Of a DNA stretch of 64,000 bases, positions 26,465 through 35,501 are shown piece after piece. The stretch spans positions 47,375 through 111,374 of the forward strand of contig CALTYZ010000004.1 in the NCBI GenBank assembly GCA_943913645.1. The letters are read 5' to 3'. The translations under genes were made by a program, and so were the position numbers. Below the pieces are notes generated by a model, which worked only from the letters and a program-made list of their open reading frames with translations, was not told the origin of the DNA and searched no databases. Position 1 is the stretch's first letter. Every line of letters begins with the position of its first letter. This DNA is from an uncultured Corynebacterium sp. GTDB taxonomy: Bacteria > Actinomycetota > Actinomycetes > Mycobacteriales > Mycobacteriaceae.

Positions 26465-27247
26465 ATGAATCGAAAGCCACTTATTGCTGGAAACTGGAAG
26501 ATGAACCACGATCATCTCGAAGCTATTTCCAGTGCCCAGAAACTGGCGTTCGCGTTCCCGAAAGACGGGTATGAGTACGTTGATATAGCGCTGACTGTTC
26601 CGTTTACAAACCTGCGTTCAATTCAGACGTTGGTCGAAGGTGACAAGCTCACCATCACGTACGGCGCGCAGGATGTGTCGGCACATGACAATGGGGCGTA
26701 CACCGGTGAGGTCTCAGCGTCGATGCTCGAAAAGCTGGGATGTTCTTGGGTCGTTGTCGGCCACTCAGAGCGACGCCAGTACCACGGTGAGACTGATGAA
26801 CTCGTCGCCGCAAAAGCGAAGCAGGCGCTGGCCCATGGTATGAGCCCTATCGTGTGCGTGGGCGAGTCACTGGATGTGCGCGAGTCAGGTGGCCATGTTG
26901 AGTTCGTCGTGGAACAGACAAAGGCATCACTCGCCGGTTTGACCGCCGAGGAACTTGCTCGAACGGTGATTGCCTACGAGCCGGTGTGGGCTATCGGAAC
27001 TGGAAAGGTCGCCTCGGCGGCTGATGCACAGGAGGTGTGCCACGCTATCCGCAACACGGTACGCGCACTGAGCGATGACACCACCGCCGACGGCATGCGC
27101 ATCTTGTATGGGGGGTCGGTGAAAACCGATACCATTGCGGAGATTATCGCCGAGCCAGATGTAGACGGTGGTCTTGTCGGAGGCGCGTCACTTGATGGAC
27201 AAGAGTTCGCCAAACTCGCAGCCGCCGCGGCTCAAGCGGTGCGGTAA
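26465..27247 (+). CDS. tpiA: Triosephosphate isomerase
   Basis: Interconverts dihydroxyacetone phosphate and glyceraldehyde 3-phosphate. The 260-residue TIM barrel has AGNWKMN (catalytic Lys), VGHSERR (catalytic His) and AYEPVWAIGTGK (catalytic Glu and flexible loop). AAGGAGG lies just upstream of ATG 26465. In related genomes ppc follows; here two hairpins and then secG follow instead. Confidence 0.97.
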   Translation: MNRKPLIAGNWKMNHDHLEAISSAQKLAFAFPKDGYEYVDIALTVPFTNLRSIQTLVEGDKLTITYGAQDVSAHDNGAYTGEVSASMLEKLGCSWVVVGHSERRQYHGETDELVAAKAKQALAHGMSPIVCVGESLDVRESGGHVEFVVEQTKASLAGLTAEELARTVIAYEPVWAIGTGKVASAADAQEVCHAIRNTVRALSDDTTADGMRILYGGSVKTDTIAEIIAEPDVDGGLVGGASLDGQEFAKLAAAAAQAVR

Positions 27248-27256
27248 CGCAGACGC

Positions 27257-27279
27257 GACCGGCCAACAGGTTGCCGGTC
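27257..27279 (+). terminator. First hairpin after tpiA
   Basis: GACCGGC (27257-27263) pairs with GCCGGTC (27273-27279), 9 bp after the tpiA stop. There is no strong T-run. Confidence 0.45.
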
Positions 27280-27285
27280 TGCGGG

Positions 27286-27325
27286 CTACGCCCCGGTGAG
27301 GTTTTATTCGCTCACCGGGGCGTAG
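27286..27325 (+). terminator. Perfect 15-bp hairpin between tpiA and secG
   Basis: The arms 27286-27300 and 27311-27325 are perfectly complementary (outer CTACG with CGTAG) around a 10-nt AT-rich loop. It is the strongest hairpin in the window and probably stops or stabilises the tpiA transcript. A candidate -10 (TAAACT, 27328-27333) for secG starts right after it. Confidence 0.65.
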
Positions 27326-27383
27326 TGTAAACTGAACACAGCTAGTTCACGATGCATCATCTACCTTGGAAGGTTATTGCCGC

Positions 27384-27629
27384 ATGACGCTTGCGCTTGA
27401 GATTGTGCTTGTCATCGCCTCGATTTTGATGACGGTGTTCGTCCTCCTGCACAAGGGCAAAGGTGGAGGCCTGTCAAGCCTGTTCGGTGGCGGCATGCAG
27501 GCAAATCTATCAGGCTCAACCACGGTTGAACGTAACCTCGACCGGGTCACGATTGTTCTCGCCCTCATTTGGATTGTGTGCATCGTCGGCCTGAATCTGA
27601 TTACTACGTTCTCTGCCCCCGCTACGTAA
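27384..27629 (+). CDS. secG: Preprotein translocase subunit SecG
   Basis: An auxiliary subunit of the SecYEG channel. The 81-residue protein has two membrane segments (about residues 3-20 and 52-72) separated by the Gly-rich loop LLHKGKGGGLSSLFGGGM typical of the family. ATG 27384 is chosen because MTLALEIVLVIASI is the family start and GGAAGG lies 10 nt upstream. It is convergent with pgl, with only 17 bp between the stops. Confidence 0.94.
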   Translation: MTLALEIVLVIASILMTVFVLLHKGKGGGLSSLFGGGMQANLSGSTTVERNLDRVTIVLALIWIVCIVGLNLITTFSAPAT

Positions 27630-27646
27630 CGCTGGGAGGCGGGAAG

Positions 27647-28414
27647 CTACTCCGGCACATGGAGCTTGGCGGCGGCATCGGAAGTCACAAATAAGACTGT
27701 TTCTGCTCGGCCGCGGGCACCAGCTGCAGGCCAGTTTGTCGTGTCCGTTCCCTGCACTAAATGTGCAGCGGCGGTCGCTTTTTCGTTGCCGGACACGAGA
27801 AACCAGACTCGTTGGGAGCTGCGAATGGCCGGCAGTGTCAAGGTGATTCTTTCGGGCGGCGGTTTCGGAGAATCATGAACAGCGAGCACCGCAGGAGCGT
27901 CACCGCGTAACCCGGCGCTATGTGGAAAAAGCGAGTTGATGTGGCCTTCACCACCCATGCCAAGTAGGTGAATGTCGAACCCCTTGGGTGCTACGCGTTC
28001 GAGCAGATGCGTGTACGCGCTCACCGCGGGTGTCATATTGGAGCCGTCAAGCCCGTAACCGTGAACCTGGTTAGCAGGTATGTTGACGCGGTCTAGAAGC
28101 GCGCGGGCGGCTTGTCCCTCGTTTGAGTCTGGGTGGTTACGTGGAACGTTGCGCTCGTCACCAAAAAAGACGTGCACGCGAGACCAATCAATTGCGCCTA
28201 CCTGCGGGTCGCTTCGTTGGCCGGTAGCGAGCTGGTCGAGCAAGGCGATCCCAGCGGTGCCGCCCGTGAGCACAAGCCGCACTTTGCCATCGCAATGCAC
28301 TCCACCGTGTGAGTCAGCCTGAATGGCGGAAACGGTCGTGAAAAAACGGTGTGCGGCGGCGTCGATAAGCATGGAGAGCGTCTGGTAACGCTTTATCTGC
28401 ACTGATGGTGTCAT
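27647..28414 (-). CDS. pgl: 6-phosphogluconolactonase
   Basis: Hydrolyses 6-phosphogluconolactone in the oxidative pentose-phosphate pathway. The 255-residue protein has LVLTGGTAGIALL, the FFGDERNVPRNHPDSN substrate site and LLGMGGEGHINSLFPHS with the catalytic His. ATG 28414 overlaps the opcA stop (ATGA). It is the last gene of the minus-strand tkt-tal-zwf-opcA-pgl operon. Confidence 0.96.
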   Translation of the reverse strand: MTPSVQIKRYQTLSMLIDAAAHRFFTTVSAIQADSHGGVHCDGKVRLVLTGGTAGIALLDQLATGQRSDPQVGAIDWSRVHVFFGDERNVPRNHPDSNEGQAARALLDRVNIPANQVHGYGLDGSNMTPAVSAYTHLLERVAPKGFDIHLLGMGGEGHINSLFPHSAGLRGDAPAVLAVHDSPKPPPERITLTLPAIRSSQRVWFLVSGNEKATAAAHLVQGTDTTNWPAAGARGRAETVLFVTSDAAAKLHVPE

Positions 28415-29352
28415 AGCGAATCCCTTGCAATTGTGTGGACGCGGGCGAGCCCAGCAAGTGCACGCCCATAGGTGGTGTCGGGGGCGAGGTGTCGGAGTTC
28501 CTCAGCCAAACACTCCGCATCTGTGCGGGGGGCCAGTGCAACGAATGCCTCAGGGTGATCTGGGACCGCGACCTTCACTGTTTGGGGGTCAAGCACCTCG
28601 ACAACAATCAGCCCCGCATCCGATGACAGCGCTAGCCGTTTGATGGGTAGGCCGTCAGCATGCCCATGGTCGGACGCGATGCGTGTGACGTTGAGATCGA
28701 GCGCCTGAGCTAACCAACCCGCTGCAATATCAACCGACGGGTTCGTGGGTGGTCCGGTGATTTCCACAGCTGTCACTCGAGCATCAAGGCAGCGGTCGAG
28801 CGCGGAGGCGACCACCCCGCGCCAGGGTGTGATCCGCGACCACATCATGTCTGAGTCTCCCGACGCATAGCCTGTTGCAACGCGCAGCAGCGCATCACCG
28901 CTGCTAGTTTGCCAAGTGTTGGTGATGCGTCGCTGAGCGATAGTACCGAGCTGAGCTTGGCTCGGCTGCGGCGGTGCGGTGGTTGCCCACCAGGTCACTA
29001 TCGGCGTGTCTGGCAAGAGTAGGGGAGTGATGACCGCATCAAGATGGGCAATGAGCTCTCCATGCAGATGCATCACCACCATCTCCGAAGCGCCTGCGTC
29101 TGCTGCCACAAGAACTTCTGCATCGATAGAGGTTGCGGCGTTTTCTTCGCCGAGAATCATGACGAGGACACGCGCGGGGTGTTCGCGTGTAGCCGTGCGA
29201 AGCGTAGTCAGAATCTCATCGATATTGCCGCGGGCATCAGCGGCCACAAGCAGCGTGAGCACTCTGCCGGTAGCAAGTGAGTAGTTCTCGCGTGCGGTCA
29301 GGAGCGTCTCGGCGATCTGCCGTGTGGTGGTGTCAGGAAGCGAGATAATCAC
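28411..29352 (-). CDS. opcA: Glucose-6-phosphate dehydrogenase assembly protein OpcA
   Basis: Required for activity of the Zwf complex in actinobacteria and cyanobacteria. The 313-residue protein shows the family segments LVAADARGNIDEIL, TPIVTWWATTAPP and an ITPWRG...LD stretch. It has no catalytic motif. It lies directly downstream of zwf (52-bp gap) and overlaps pgl, the arrangement seen in corynebacteria and mycobacteria. Confidence 0.95.
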   Translation of the reverse strand: MIISLPDTTTRQIAETLLTARENYSLATGRVLTLLVAADARGNIDEILTTLRTATREHPARVLVMILGEENAATSIDAEVLVAADAGASEMVVMHLHGELIAHLDAVITPLLLPDTPIVTWWATTAPPQPSQAQLGTIAQRRITNTWQTSSGDALLRVATGYASGDSDMMWSRITPWRGVVASALDRCLDARVTAVEITGPPTNPSVDIAAGWLAQALDLNVTRIASDHGHADGLPIKRLALSSDAGLIVVEVLDPQTVKVAVPDHPEAFVALAPRTDAECLAEELRHLAPDTTYGRALAGLARVHTIARDSL

Positions 29353-29404
29353 GCTGCGATCTTTCTGTTCGGGCTCTCATCGGGTCGCTGCTGGCGTGGC
29401 ATGC

Positions 29405-30943
29405 CTAGGGGCGACGCCACTTTCGCCTGTCTTTGGCGAGCATCCGATCGGCTGACTCCGGACCCCATGTGCCTGCAGGATACTCGTCGGGCAGACCAGT
29501 CTGCGCCCAGTACTCGAGAATCGGATCGAGAATCTCCCAGCTACGCTCGACCTCGTCGTCGGTGGGAAACAGACTTGACTCATCCAGTAACGCATCGAGG
29601 ATGAGCCGCTCGTACGCCTCCGGGGATTGTTCGGTAAACGCCTCAGAGTACGAAAAATCCATATTGACGTCACGAACATCAAGTGTGGAGCCGGGCACTT
29701 TAGAGCCGAACCGCATGAGCACGCCTTCATCTGGTTGAATCCGGATCACTACAGCATTATTGGTGAGAAGAGCCGTTTGCGCTTGGGTAAACGGCTGGTA
29801 CGGGGGCCGTTTGAACACAAGCGCGATCTCGGTCACCCGCCTACCGAGGCGTTTACCGGTGCGTAGGTAGAAGGGCACCCCAGCCCACCGCCGCGAATTG
29901 ATCATGAGGGTGCACGCGGCAAATGTTTCCGTCGCTGATGCAGGATCGAAACCTGCCTCTTCCCGCAATCCGAGGACACGCTCGGAACCTTGCCATCCCG
30001 CCGTGTATTGGCCGCGCGCGGTTGTTTCGCTATACGGTTTCGCAGCCGATGTCGCCCGGAGCACCTTGAGCTTTTCAGCTTTGAGTTGACGAGGTGAAAA
30101 CGCTGTTGGTTCTTCCATCGCGACCAGCGCCAGCAGTTGAATGAGATGGTTTTGGATTACGTCGCGCGCAGCTCCGATGCCATCGTAGTAGCCAGCCCTG
30201 CCGCCGAGCCCGATGTCTTCAGCCATTGTGATTTGGACGTGGTCAATGAAGTGCGAGTTCCACACCGGCTCAAGCATCTCATTCGAGAAGCGCAGAGCGA
30301 GGATGTTTTGCACAGTTTCCTTGCCGAGGTAGTGGTCGATTCTGAACACAGATGCTTCAGGAAACACCGTGTTCACCACTTCGTTAAGCTCCTGGGCTGA
30401 TTCGAGATCGTGGCCGAAAGGCTTCTCGATGATGACGCGGCGCCAGCGTCCGGGGGCTTGTTCGGCCATACCGCAGCGCTGTAGTTGGTTCACCACAGTT
30501 GCAAACTGCTCAGGAGGTACTGACAAGTAAAACGCCCAGTTGCCGCCAGTACCCCGGGTGGTGTCCATCTGGCTCATCAGTTGCGCGAGACCGTCAAACG
30601 CTTCATCGTTGTCAAACGTGCCGGTAACGAAATGCATCCCTTCGGCCAGTCGGGCCCACACATTGGCATCGAATTCGCTGCGTGCTGCGCTCATCACTGC
30701 ACGTTTGACGTAATCCTCAAACTCTGATTTTGACCATTCGCGTCTGCCGAATCCAACAAGCGTGAAACCTGCGGGAAGCAACCCGCGGCTGGCAAGATCG
30801 TAGATGGCCGGCAGCAGTTTCTTCCTTGCAAGGTCGCCAGTCACTCCGAATATGACCATCCCGGATGGACCCGCGATGTGGGGCAGACGCTTGTCGTCTG
30901 GAGCGCGCAGCGGGTTGAACCCTAAGGTGGTCACTTCCGTCAC
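29405..30943 (-). CDS. zwf: Glucose-6-phosphate 1-dehydrogenase
   Basis: Oxidises glucose 6-phosphate with NADP, the entry step of the oxidative pentose-phosphate pathway. The 512-residue protein has the dinucleotide site GVTGDLARKKLLPA, EKPFGHD and the active-site RIDHYLGKETVQN with catalytic His and Lys. GTG 30943 overlaps the tal stop (GTGA), so the two are coupled. Confidence 0.97.
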   Translation of the reverse strand: MTEVTTLGFNPLRAPDDKRLPHIAGPSGMVIFGVTGDLARKKLLPAIYDLASRGLLPAGFTLVGFGRREWSKSEFEDYVKRAVMSAARSEFDANVWARLAEGMHFVTGTFDNDEAFDGLAQLMSQMDTTRGTGGNWAFYLSVPPEQFATVVNQLQRCGMAEQAPGRWRRVIIEKPFGHDLESAQELNEVVNTVFPEASVFRIDHYLGKETVQNILALRFSNEMLEPVWNSHFIDHVQITMAEDIGLGGRAGYYDGIGAARDVIQNHLIQLLALVAMEEPTAFSPRQLKAEKLKVLRATSAAKPYSETTARGQYTAGWQGSERVLGLREEAGFDPASATETFAACTLMINSRRWAGVPFYLRTGKRLGRRVTEIALVFKRPPYQPFTQAQTALLTNNAVVIRIQPDEGVLMRFGSKVPGSTLDVRDVNMDFSYSEAFTEQSPEAYERLILDALLDESSLFPTDDEVERSWEILDPILEYWAQTGLPDEYPAGTWGPESADRMLAKDRRKWRRP

Positions 30944-32025
30944 CGCAGGTTTGCCTCCATCGAGCTCAACAGCTTTTGCCAGGCATCAACGAATTTTTCG
31001 ACGCCTTCGCGTTCAAGCACCCGAACGACATCCGCAAGATCTATGCCGACCCCGCTGAGCTGGTCAAAGAGCTGTTTGGCTTCAGCGGCCGTGCCGGTAA
31101 GCGTGTCACCGTGGAGACCACCGTGCTGGAGCACCGCGTTTAGCGTGGCCTCTGGCATCGTATTGACGGTATCCGGACCGGCCAGCTCAGTGACATACAT
31201 GGTCGCCGGGTAGCTCGGGTTCTTCACACCCGTCGAGGCCCACAATGGACGTTGCTTGTTCGCACCGGCAGGAAGATCCTCCATACTCGCGAATGCTTCG
31301 CAGAATCGTTGGTAAGCCAGGCGTGCGTTCGCAATGCCTGCCCGACCACGCAGCCCAAGCGCTTCGTCCGAGCCGATCAGTTCGAGCCGCTGGTCTACTT
31401 CGGTGTCCATCCGCGATACGAAGAAAGACGCCACGGAGTGAATGGATGCGACATCTTTGCCGGCAGCAGCAGCACGACGGATGCCCTCCTTATAAGCATC
31501 GATGACCTGCTGGTAGCGATCGACTGAGAAGATCAAGGTGACGTTCACCGAGATACCAGCCGCAAGGGAAGCGGTGACCGCAGGTAGCGACTCGTCAGTT
31601 GCGGGAATCTTGATCATCACGTTGTCTCTGTCTACAAGATCCCAAAGCTCAACCGCCTGCTCAACAGTCTTTTCCTCGTCGGCAGCGTAGCGGGGATCAA
31701 CTTCGATTGAGACGCGGCCGTCTCTCCCATTTGTCGCTGTATAGACATCTGCGAACAGGTCGCAGGCGTCTTGCACGTCTTTCACGCTCATTGCGTAGAC
31801 GGCTGCGTCGGCCGCTGAGTTCACTGCCCGGAGGGACGTGAGCTGCTCGGAGTACGCGTCACCGACAGACATCGCTTTGGCGAAAATCGCTGGATTGGTG
31901 GTCACACCCACAACCGACTTCTGGGTCTTAATCTGCTCCAAGTTTCCAGTGGTGATGCGGTCGCGGGACAGGTCGTCGAGCCATGTTGAGGTGCCAATTT
32001 GGAAAAGTTCGTCAATTGCAGTCAT
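30940..32025 (-). CDS. tal: Transaldolase
   Basis: Transfers a dihydroxyacetone unit in the non-oxidative pentose-phosphate pathway. The 361-residue length and GTSTWLDDLSRDRI start fit the long TalB subfamily of actinobacteria. The VMIKIPATDES segment carries the Schiff-base Lys, and RPLWASTGVKNPSYP is the phosphate-binding segment. AAAGGACGG precedes ATG 32025. It lies between tkt and zwf. Confidence 0.96.
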   Translation of the reverse strand: MTAIDELFQIGTSTWLDDLSRDRITTGNLEQIKTQKSVVGVTTNPAIFAKAMSVGDAYSEQLTSLRAVNSAADAAVYAMSVKDVQDACDLFADVYTATNGRDGRVSIEVDPRYAADEEKTVEQAVELWDLVDRDNVMIKIPATDESLPAVTASLAAGISVNVTLIFSVDRYQQVIDAYKEGIRRAAAAGKDVASIHSVASFFVSRMDTEVDQRLELIGSDEALGLRGRAGIANARLAYQRFCEAFASMEDLPAGANKQRPLWASTGVKNPSYPATMYVTELAGPDTVNTMPEATLNAVLQHGGLHGDTLTGTAAEAKQLFDQLSGVGIDLADVVRVLEREGVEKFVDAWQKLLSSMEANLR

Positions 32026-32061
32026 GGGTGAAACACCGTCCTTTGATTCAGATTGACTGGG

Positions 32062-34239
32062 CTACTTGCCGTCGCCGCGAGTCGGTTTACTTTCGGTTGC
32101 TCCAACCCGCTCGCTGACGGCCACGGGGTGACCGTCATTCACGGCGCTGAGCGTCTCGCGTGCTACCCGAACCACATTGTCGGTAGTGAAACCAAAGCGC
32201 TCAAAGAGTTCCGCACCAGGTGCGGAAGCACCGAAATGCTCGAGGGAAACTGCGCGACCGTGTTCACCGAGGAAGCGGAACCATGGCAGCGAAACTCCAG
32301 CTTCGATCGATACGCGGGCTCGAACCTCACGGGGCAGGATGGAGTCGATGTAATCGTCGTCCTGTTCCATGAACCAGTCCATGCAAGGCATAGAGACAAC
32401 GCGAGTTGATACCCCCTCAGATTCGAGGATCTGTGCCGCTTCGACTGCGTACTGCACTTCGGAGCCGGTCGCCATCAGTACAAGGTCAGGCGCGTCGCCT
32501 GATTCTTCAACCAGTACGTACGCACCACGGGCGACGCCATCGAATGCCTTTTCTTTCGTGCCCACCAGCACGGGGAGGTTCTGACGCGACAGTGCCAGGG
32601 CCTTCGGCTGCTGTTTCGCTTCCAGTGCAGCCTTCCACGCGGCCGAAGTTTCATTAGCGTCTGCTGGGCGGACGACCGCGAGATCAGGGATGGCGCGCAG
32701 TGCCGTGAGCGTTTCGACGGGCTGATGTGTGGGGCCGTCTTCCCCGAGCCCAATTGAGTCATGTGTGAAGACGTAGTAGCCGTCAATACCGGAGAGAGCG
32801 GCAACACGGATAGCGGGGTAGAGGTACTCCGAGAAGATTAAAAACGTCCCGCCGTAGACGCGGGTACCGCCGTGGAGCGCGATACCATTCATGATCGCCC
32901 CCATCGCATGCTCACGAATACCGAAGTGGAGATTTCGACTGTAAGGCTGTGCTGAGAACATCTCAGTTGAAATCGACGCGGGGCCGAATGATGGTTCGCC
33001 CTTGATGAGCGTGTTATTGGAGCCAGCCAAGTCTGCTGAGCCTCCCCAAAACTCGGGGAGTGCAGCAGCGGCAACTTGGATGGCAGCTTCTGATGCTTTG
33101 CGGGTTGCGATGCCTTTTGCATCCGGGTCCCAGGTAGGAAATGCATGATCGGTGCCCCATCCAGCCGGCAGTTCGCGGGCACTGACTCGATCAAAGAGCT
33201 GTTTGTGGTCCGGGCAGCGCTGCGCCCAATCATTGAATGCGTTGTCCCATTCGCTGCGCGCCTGCGCGGAGCGCTCACCTAGCGATCGGGTGTGAGCAAG
33301 TACCTGTTCCTCCTCAGGGAAGTCCACCTGCTCATCGAAACCAAGCTCCACCTTCACCGCCTTGACCTCGTCAGGTCCGAGGGCGGCACCATGGATCGCG
33401 CCCGTATTCATCAGCGTTGGGGCAGGGTAGCCAATGACCGTTTTCACCCGAATAATCGTTGGGCGGTCGGTTTCGGACTGGGCTTGTGCAACCGCACGTT
33501 CGATAGCCACAACGTCCTCGCCGGACTCGACGGTTAAAGTTTCCCAGCCATAGGCGGCGTAGCGGGCAAGCACATCCTCGGTGAAAGCGATACGCGTGTC
33601 GTCTTCAATCGAGATGCGGTTGTCATCCCAGAACACGATCAAATTCCCCAGGCCCTGGGTACCCGCAAGAGATGAGGCCTCCGAGGTCACTCCTTCCTGC
33701 AGACACCCATCACCGGCAATCACGTAGATGAAGTGATCGAACGGTGACTGCCCAGCTGGGGCATCGGGATCAAACAAGCCGCGTTCACGCCGAGCAGCCA
33801 TTGCCATTCCCACTGCAGATGCCAAGCCCTGGCCGAGCGGCCCAGTGGTGATTTCGACGTGATCGGTATGGTTGTACTCAGGATGCCCGGGTGTTTTTGA
33901 GCCCCAGGTCCGAAGCGCCTTCAAATCATCGATCTCTAGCCCAAATCCGCCCAGGTAGAGCTGAATGTACTGCGTGAGCGACGAGTGTCCATTCGACAGC
34001 ACGAAGCGATCACGGCCAACCCACTTTGGGTCTTTTGGGTCAAGGCGCATAACCCGCTGGAACAAGGTGTACGCCAGGGGTGCGAGGGACATGGCGGTCC
34101 CGGGATGACCCGAGCCGCAATGCTCAACTGCGTCAGCTGCAAGGACCCGGGCGGTGTCCACGGCGCGTGTATCGGTGTCCGTCCAGTCCTCCGGGTAGTT
34201 TCGCACGGTCATGGCCTGAAGTTCAGGGGGCAGGGTCAC
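32062..34239 (-). CDS. tkt: Transketolase
   Basis: A thiamine-diphosphate enzyme that moves two-carbon units between sugar phosphates. The 725-residue protein has HCGSGHPGTAMSL, the ThDP motif GDGCLQEGVTSEASSLAG with the DDNRISIED metal site, and GPTHQPVETLTALR. GTG 34239 is preceded by AGAGG; ATG 34212 (MTVRNYPEDW) is an alternative with no ribosome site. It is the first gene of the five-gene pentose-phosphate operon. Confidence 0.96.
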   Translation of the reverse strand: MTLPPELQAMTVRNYPEDWTDTDTRAVDTARVLAADAVEHCGSGHPGTAMSLAPLAYTLFQRVMRLDPKDPKWVGRDRFVLSNGHSSLTQYIQLYLGGFGLEIDDLKALRTWGSKTPGHPEYNHTDHVEITTGPLGQGLASAVGMAMAARRERGLFDPDAPAGQSPFDHFIYVIAGDGCLQEGVTSEASSLAGTQGLGNLIVFWDDNRISIEDDTRIAFTEDVLARYAAYGWETLTVESGEDVVAIERAVAQAQSETDRPTIIRVKTVIGYPAPTLMNTGAIHGAALGPDEVKAVKVELGFDEQVDFPEEEQVLAHTRSLGERSAQARSEWDNAFNDWAQRCPDHKQLFDRVSARELPAGWGTDHAFPTWDPDAKGIATRKASEAAIQVAAAALPEFWGGSADLAGSNNTLIKGEPSFGPASISTEMFSAQPYSRNLHFGIREHAMGAIMNGIALHGGTRVYGGTFLIFSEYLYPAIRVAALSGIDGYYVFTHDSIGLGEDGPTHQPVETLTALRAIPDLAVVRPADANETSAAWKAALEAKQQPKALALSRQNLPVLVGTKEKAFDGVARGAYVLVEESGDAPDLVLMATGSEVQYAVEAAQILESEGVSTRVVSMPCMDWFMEQDDDYIDSILPREVRARVSIEAGVSLPWFRFLGEHGRAVSLEHFGASAPGAELFERFGFTTDNVVRVARETLSAVNDGHPVAVSERVGATESKPTRGDGK

Positions 34240-34555
34240 AGAAGCCTCTCTTAGATACGGTTAGTCGTTGAACACTGGATAGTCGGTCGTTGTGCAGCGC
34301 GCAGGTGCGCCGATTTCCGTCTATCGTCCGCCGGGGACTTTCCGTCCGATCCTACCGCGCGAACTAGCCTTAAGGGGACGGGGTCAGTCCGATGCTGAGT
34401 AAGTAAGAGCTCGAACCTCGGCTGACAGTGTGCCCACGGACGATTCGTTGCAGACTGAACGTGAGGACTAACATCATCCAAAGGAATGATGCCGCCGATC
34501 GAACCCGCATTGAAGCTGAGAAGTAGCGGCGCAAACGTTGCACGAAGGAGCTGTT
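34240..34555. promoter_or_regulatory. Divergent regulatory region between tkt and ctaB
   Basis: This 316-bp gap must hold the promoters for both divergent genes. The clearest structure is the inverted repeat CATCAT (34472-34477), 8-nt gap, ATGATG (34486-34491), about 65 bp before ctaB, which could be a regulator site or a leader hairpin. GAAGGAG at 34544-34550 is the ctaB ribosome site. No coding sequence or known operator was recognised. Confidence 0.5.
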
Positions 34556-35476
34556 TTGGAGACCATCAAGGCGTATTTCGCATTGACGAAGCCAAGGGTC
34601 ATCGAGCTACTCCTCGTTGCGGCAATCCCCGCGATGCTGCAGGCGGATCGAGGCGAGGTCAACCTGTGGCTCATCCTGGCAACACTGTTTGGCGGGTGGA
34701 TGGGTGCTGGCGCTGCGAACACCTTCAACATGGTCGCTGACTATGACATCGACCAGAAAATGGGCCGTACTCGGGCTCGCCCGCTTGTTCGCGAGCGAGT
34801 GACGAAGCAGAAAGCAGCCGTGTTTGCCTGGGTCCTTTTACTGTGCTCAGTGCTGTGGCTTGGGCTCATTTGCAACTCGTGGCTGGCCGCGGCGTTCATC
34901 ATTGTGACTAACGTCTTTTATATTTTCGTCTACACCAAGTGGCTGAAACGACGGACATGGCAAAACGTCATTTGGGGCGGGGCCGCAGGCTGCATGCCAG
35001 TGCTTGTCGGCTGGGCCGTGATCCGTGACAACGTCAGCGACGGATCACCGGATCACTGGTGGCAAGCAGTCGTAATGTTCATGATTATCTTCTTTTGGAC
35101 GCCGCCGCACACCTGGGCGCTCGCGATGAAGTATAAAGACGACTATGCACGCGCAAATGTGCCGATGCTGCCGGTAATTGCCAGCGCGTCCGAAACGACC
35201 CGGCAGATTCTCCTTTACTCGTGGCTTACCGTTGCCACATCGCTCATCTTGGCCCCGGCTACCTCGTGGATTTACCTGGTCGTAGCGCTCGCTTCCGGAG
35301 CAGTGTTCTTGGTCATGGCGACTCGCCTGCATAACGGCATTAAGGCGGGTGCAGATGTGAAGCCACTGAAGCTTTTTATTCTCTCAAACAACTACTTAGC
35401 TGCGTTGTTTCTCGGTTTGTCAGTCGATGCAGTCATCGGCTGGTCGACCCTGAGCGAATTGCTTACCGCAGCCTAA
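34556..35476 (+). CDS. ctaB: Protoheme IX farnesyltransferase (heme O synthase)
   Basis: Attaches farnesyl to heme B to make heme O for the aa3 oxidase. The 306-residue UbiA-family membrane protein has about nine hydrophobic segments and the prenyl-diphosphate motif NTFNMVADYDIDQKMGRTRARPL. The start is TTG 34556, because GAAGGAG at 34544-34550 is 5 nt upstream; the earlier in-frame TTG at 34538 precedes that ribosome site. ctaA lies 1 kb downstream on the other strand. Confidence 0.95.
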   Translation: METIKAYFALTKPRVIELLLVAAIPAMLQADRGEVNLWLILATLFGGWMGAGAANTFNMVADYDIDQKMGRTRARPLVRERVTKQKAAVFAWVLLLCSVLWLGLICNSWLAAAFIIVTNVFYIFVYTKWLKRRTWQNVIWGGAAGCMPVLVGWAVIRDNVSDGSPDHWWQAVVMFMIIFFWTPPHTWALAMKYKDDYARANVPMLPVIASASETTRQILLYSWLTVATSLILAPATSWIYLVVALASGAVFLVMATRLHNGIKAGADVKPLKLFILSNNYLAALFLGLSVDAVIGWSTLSELLTAA

Positions 35477-35501
35477 AACCGTTGGCCTAAAACCGAAGCA
35501 C

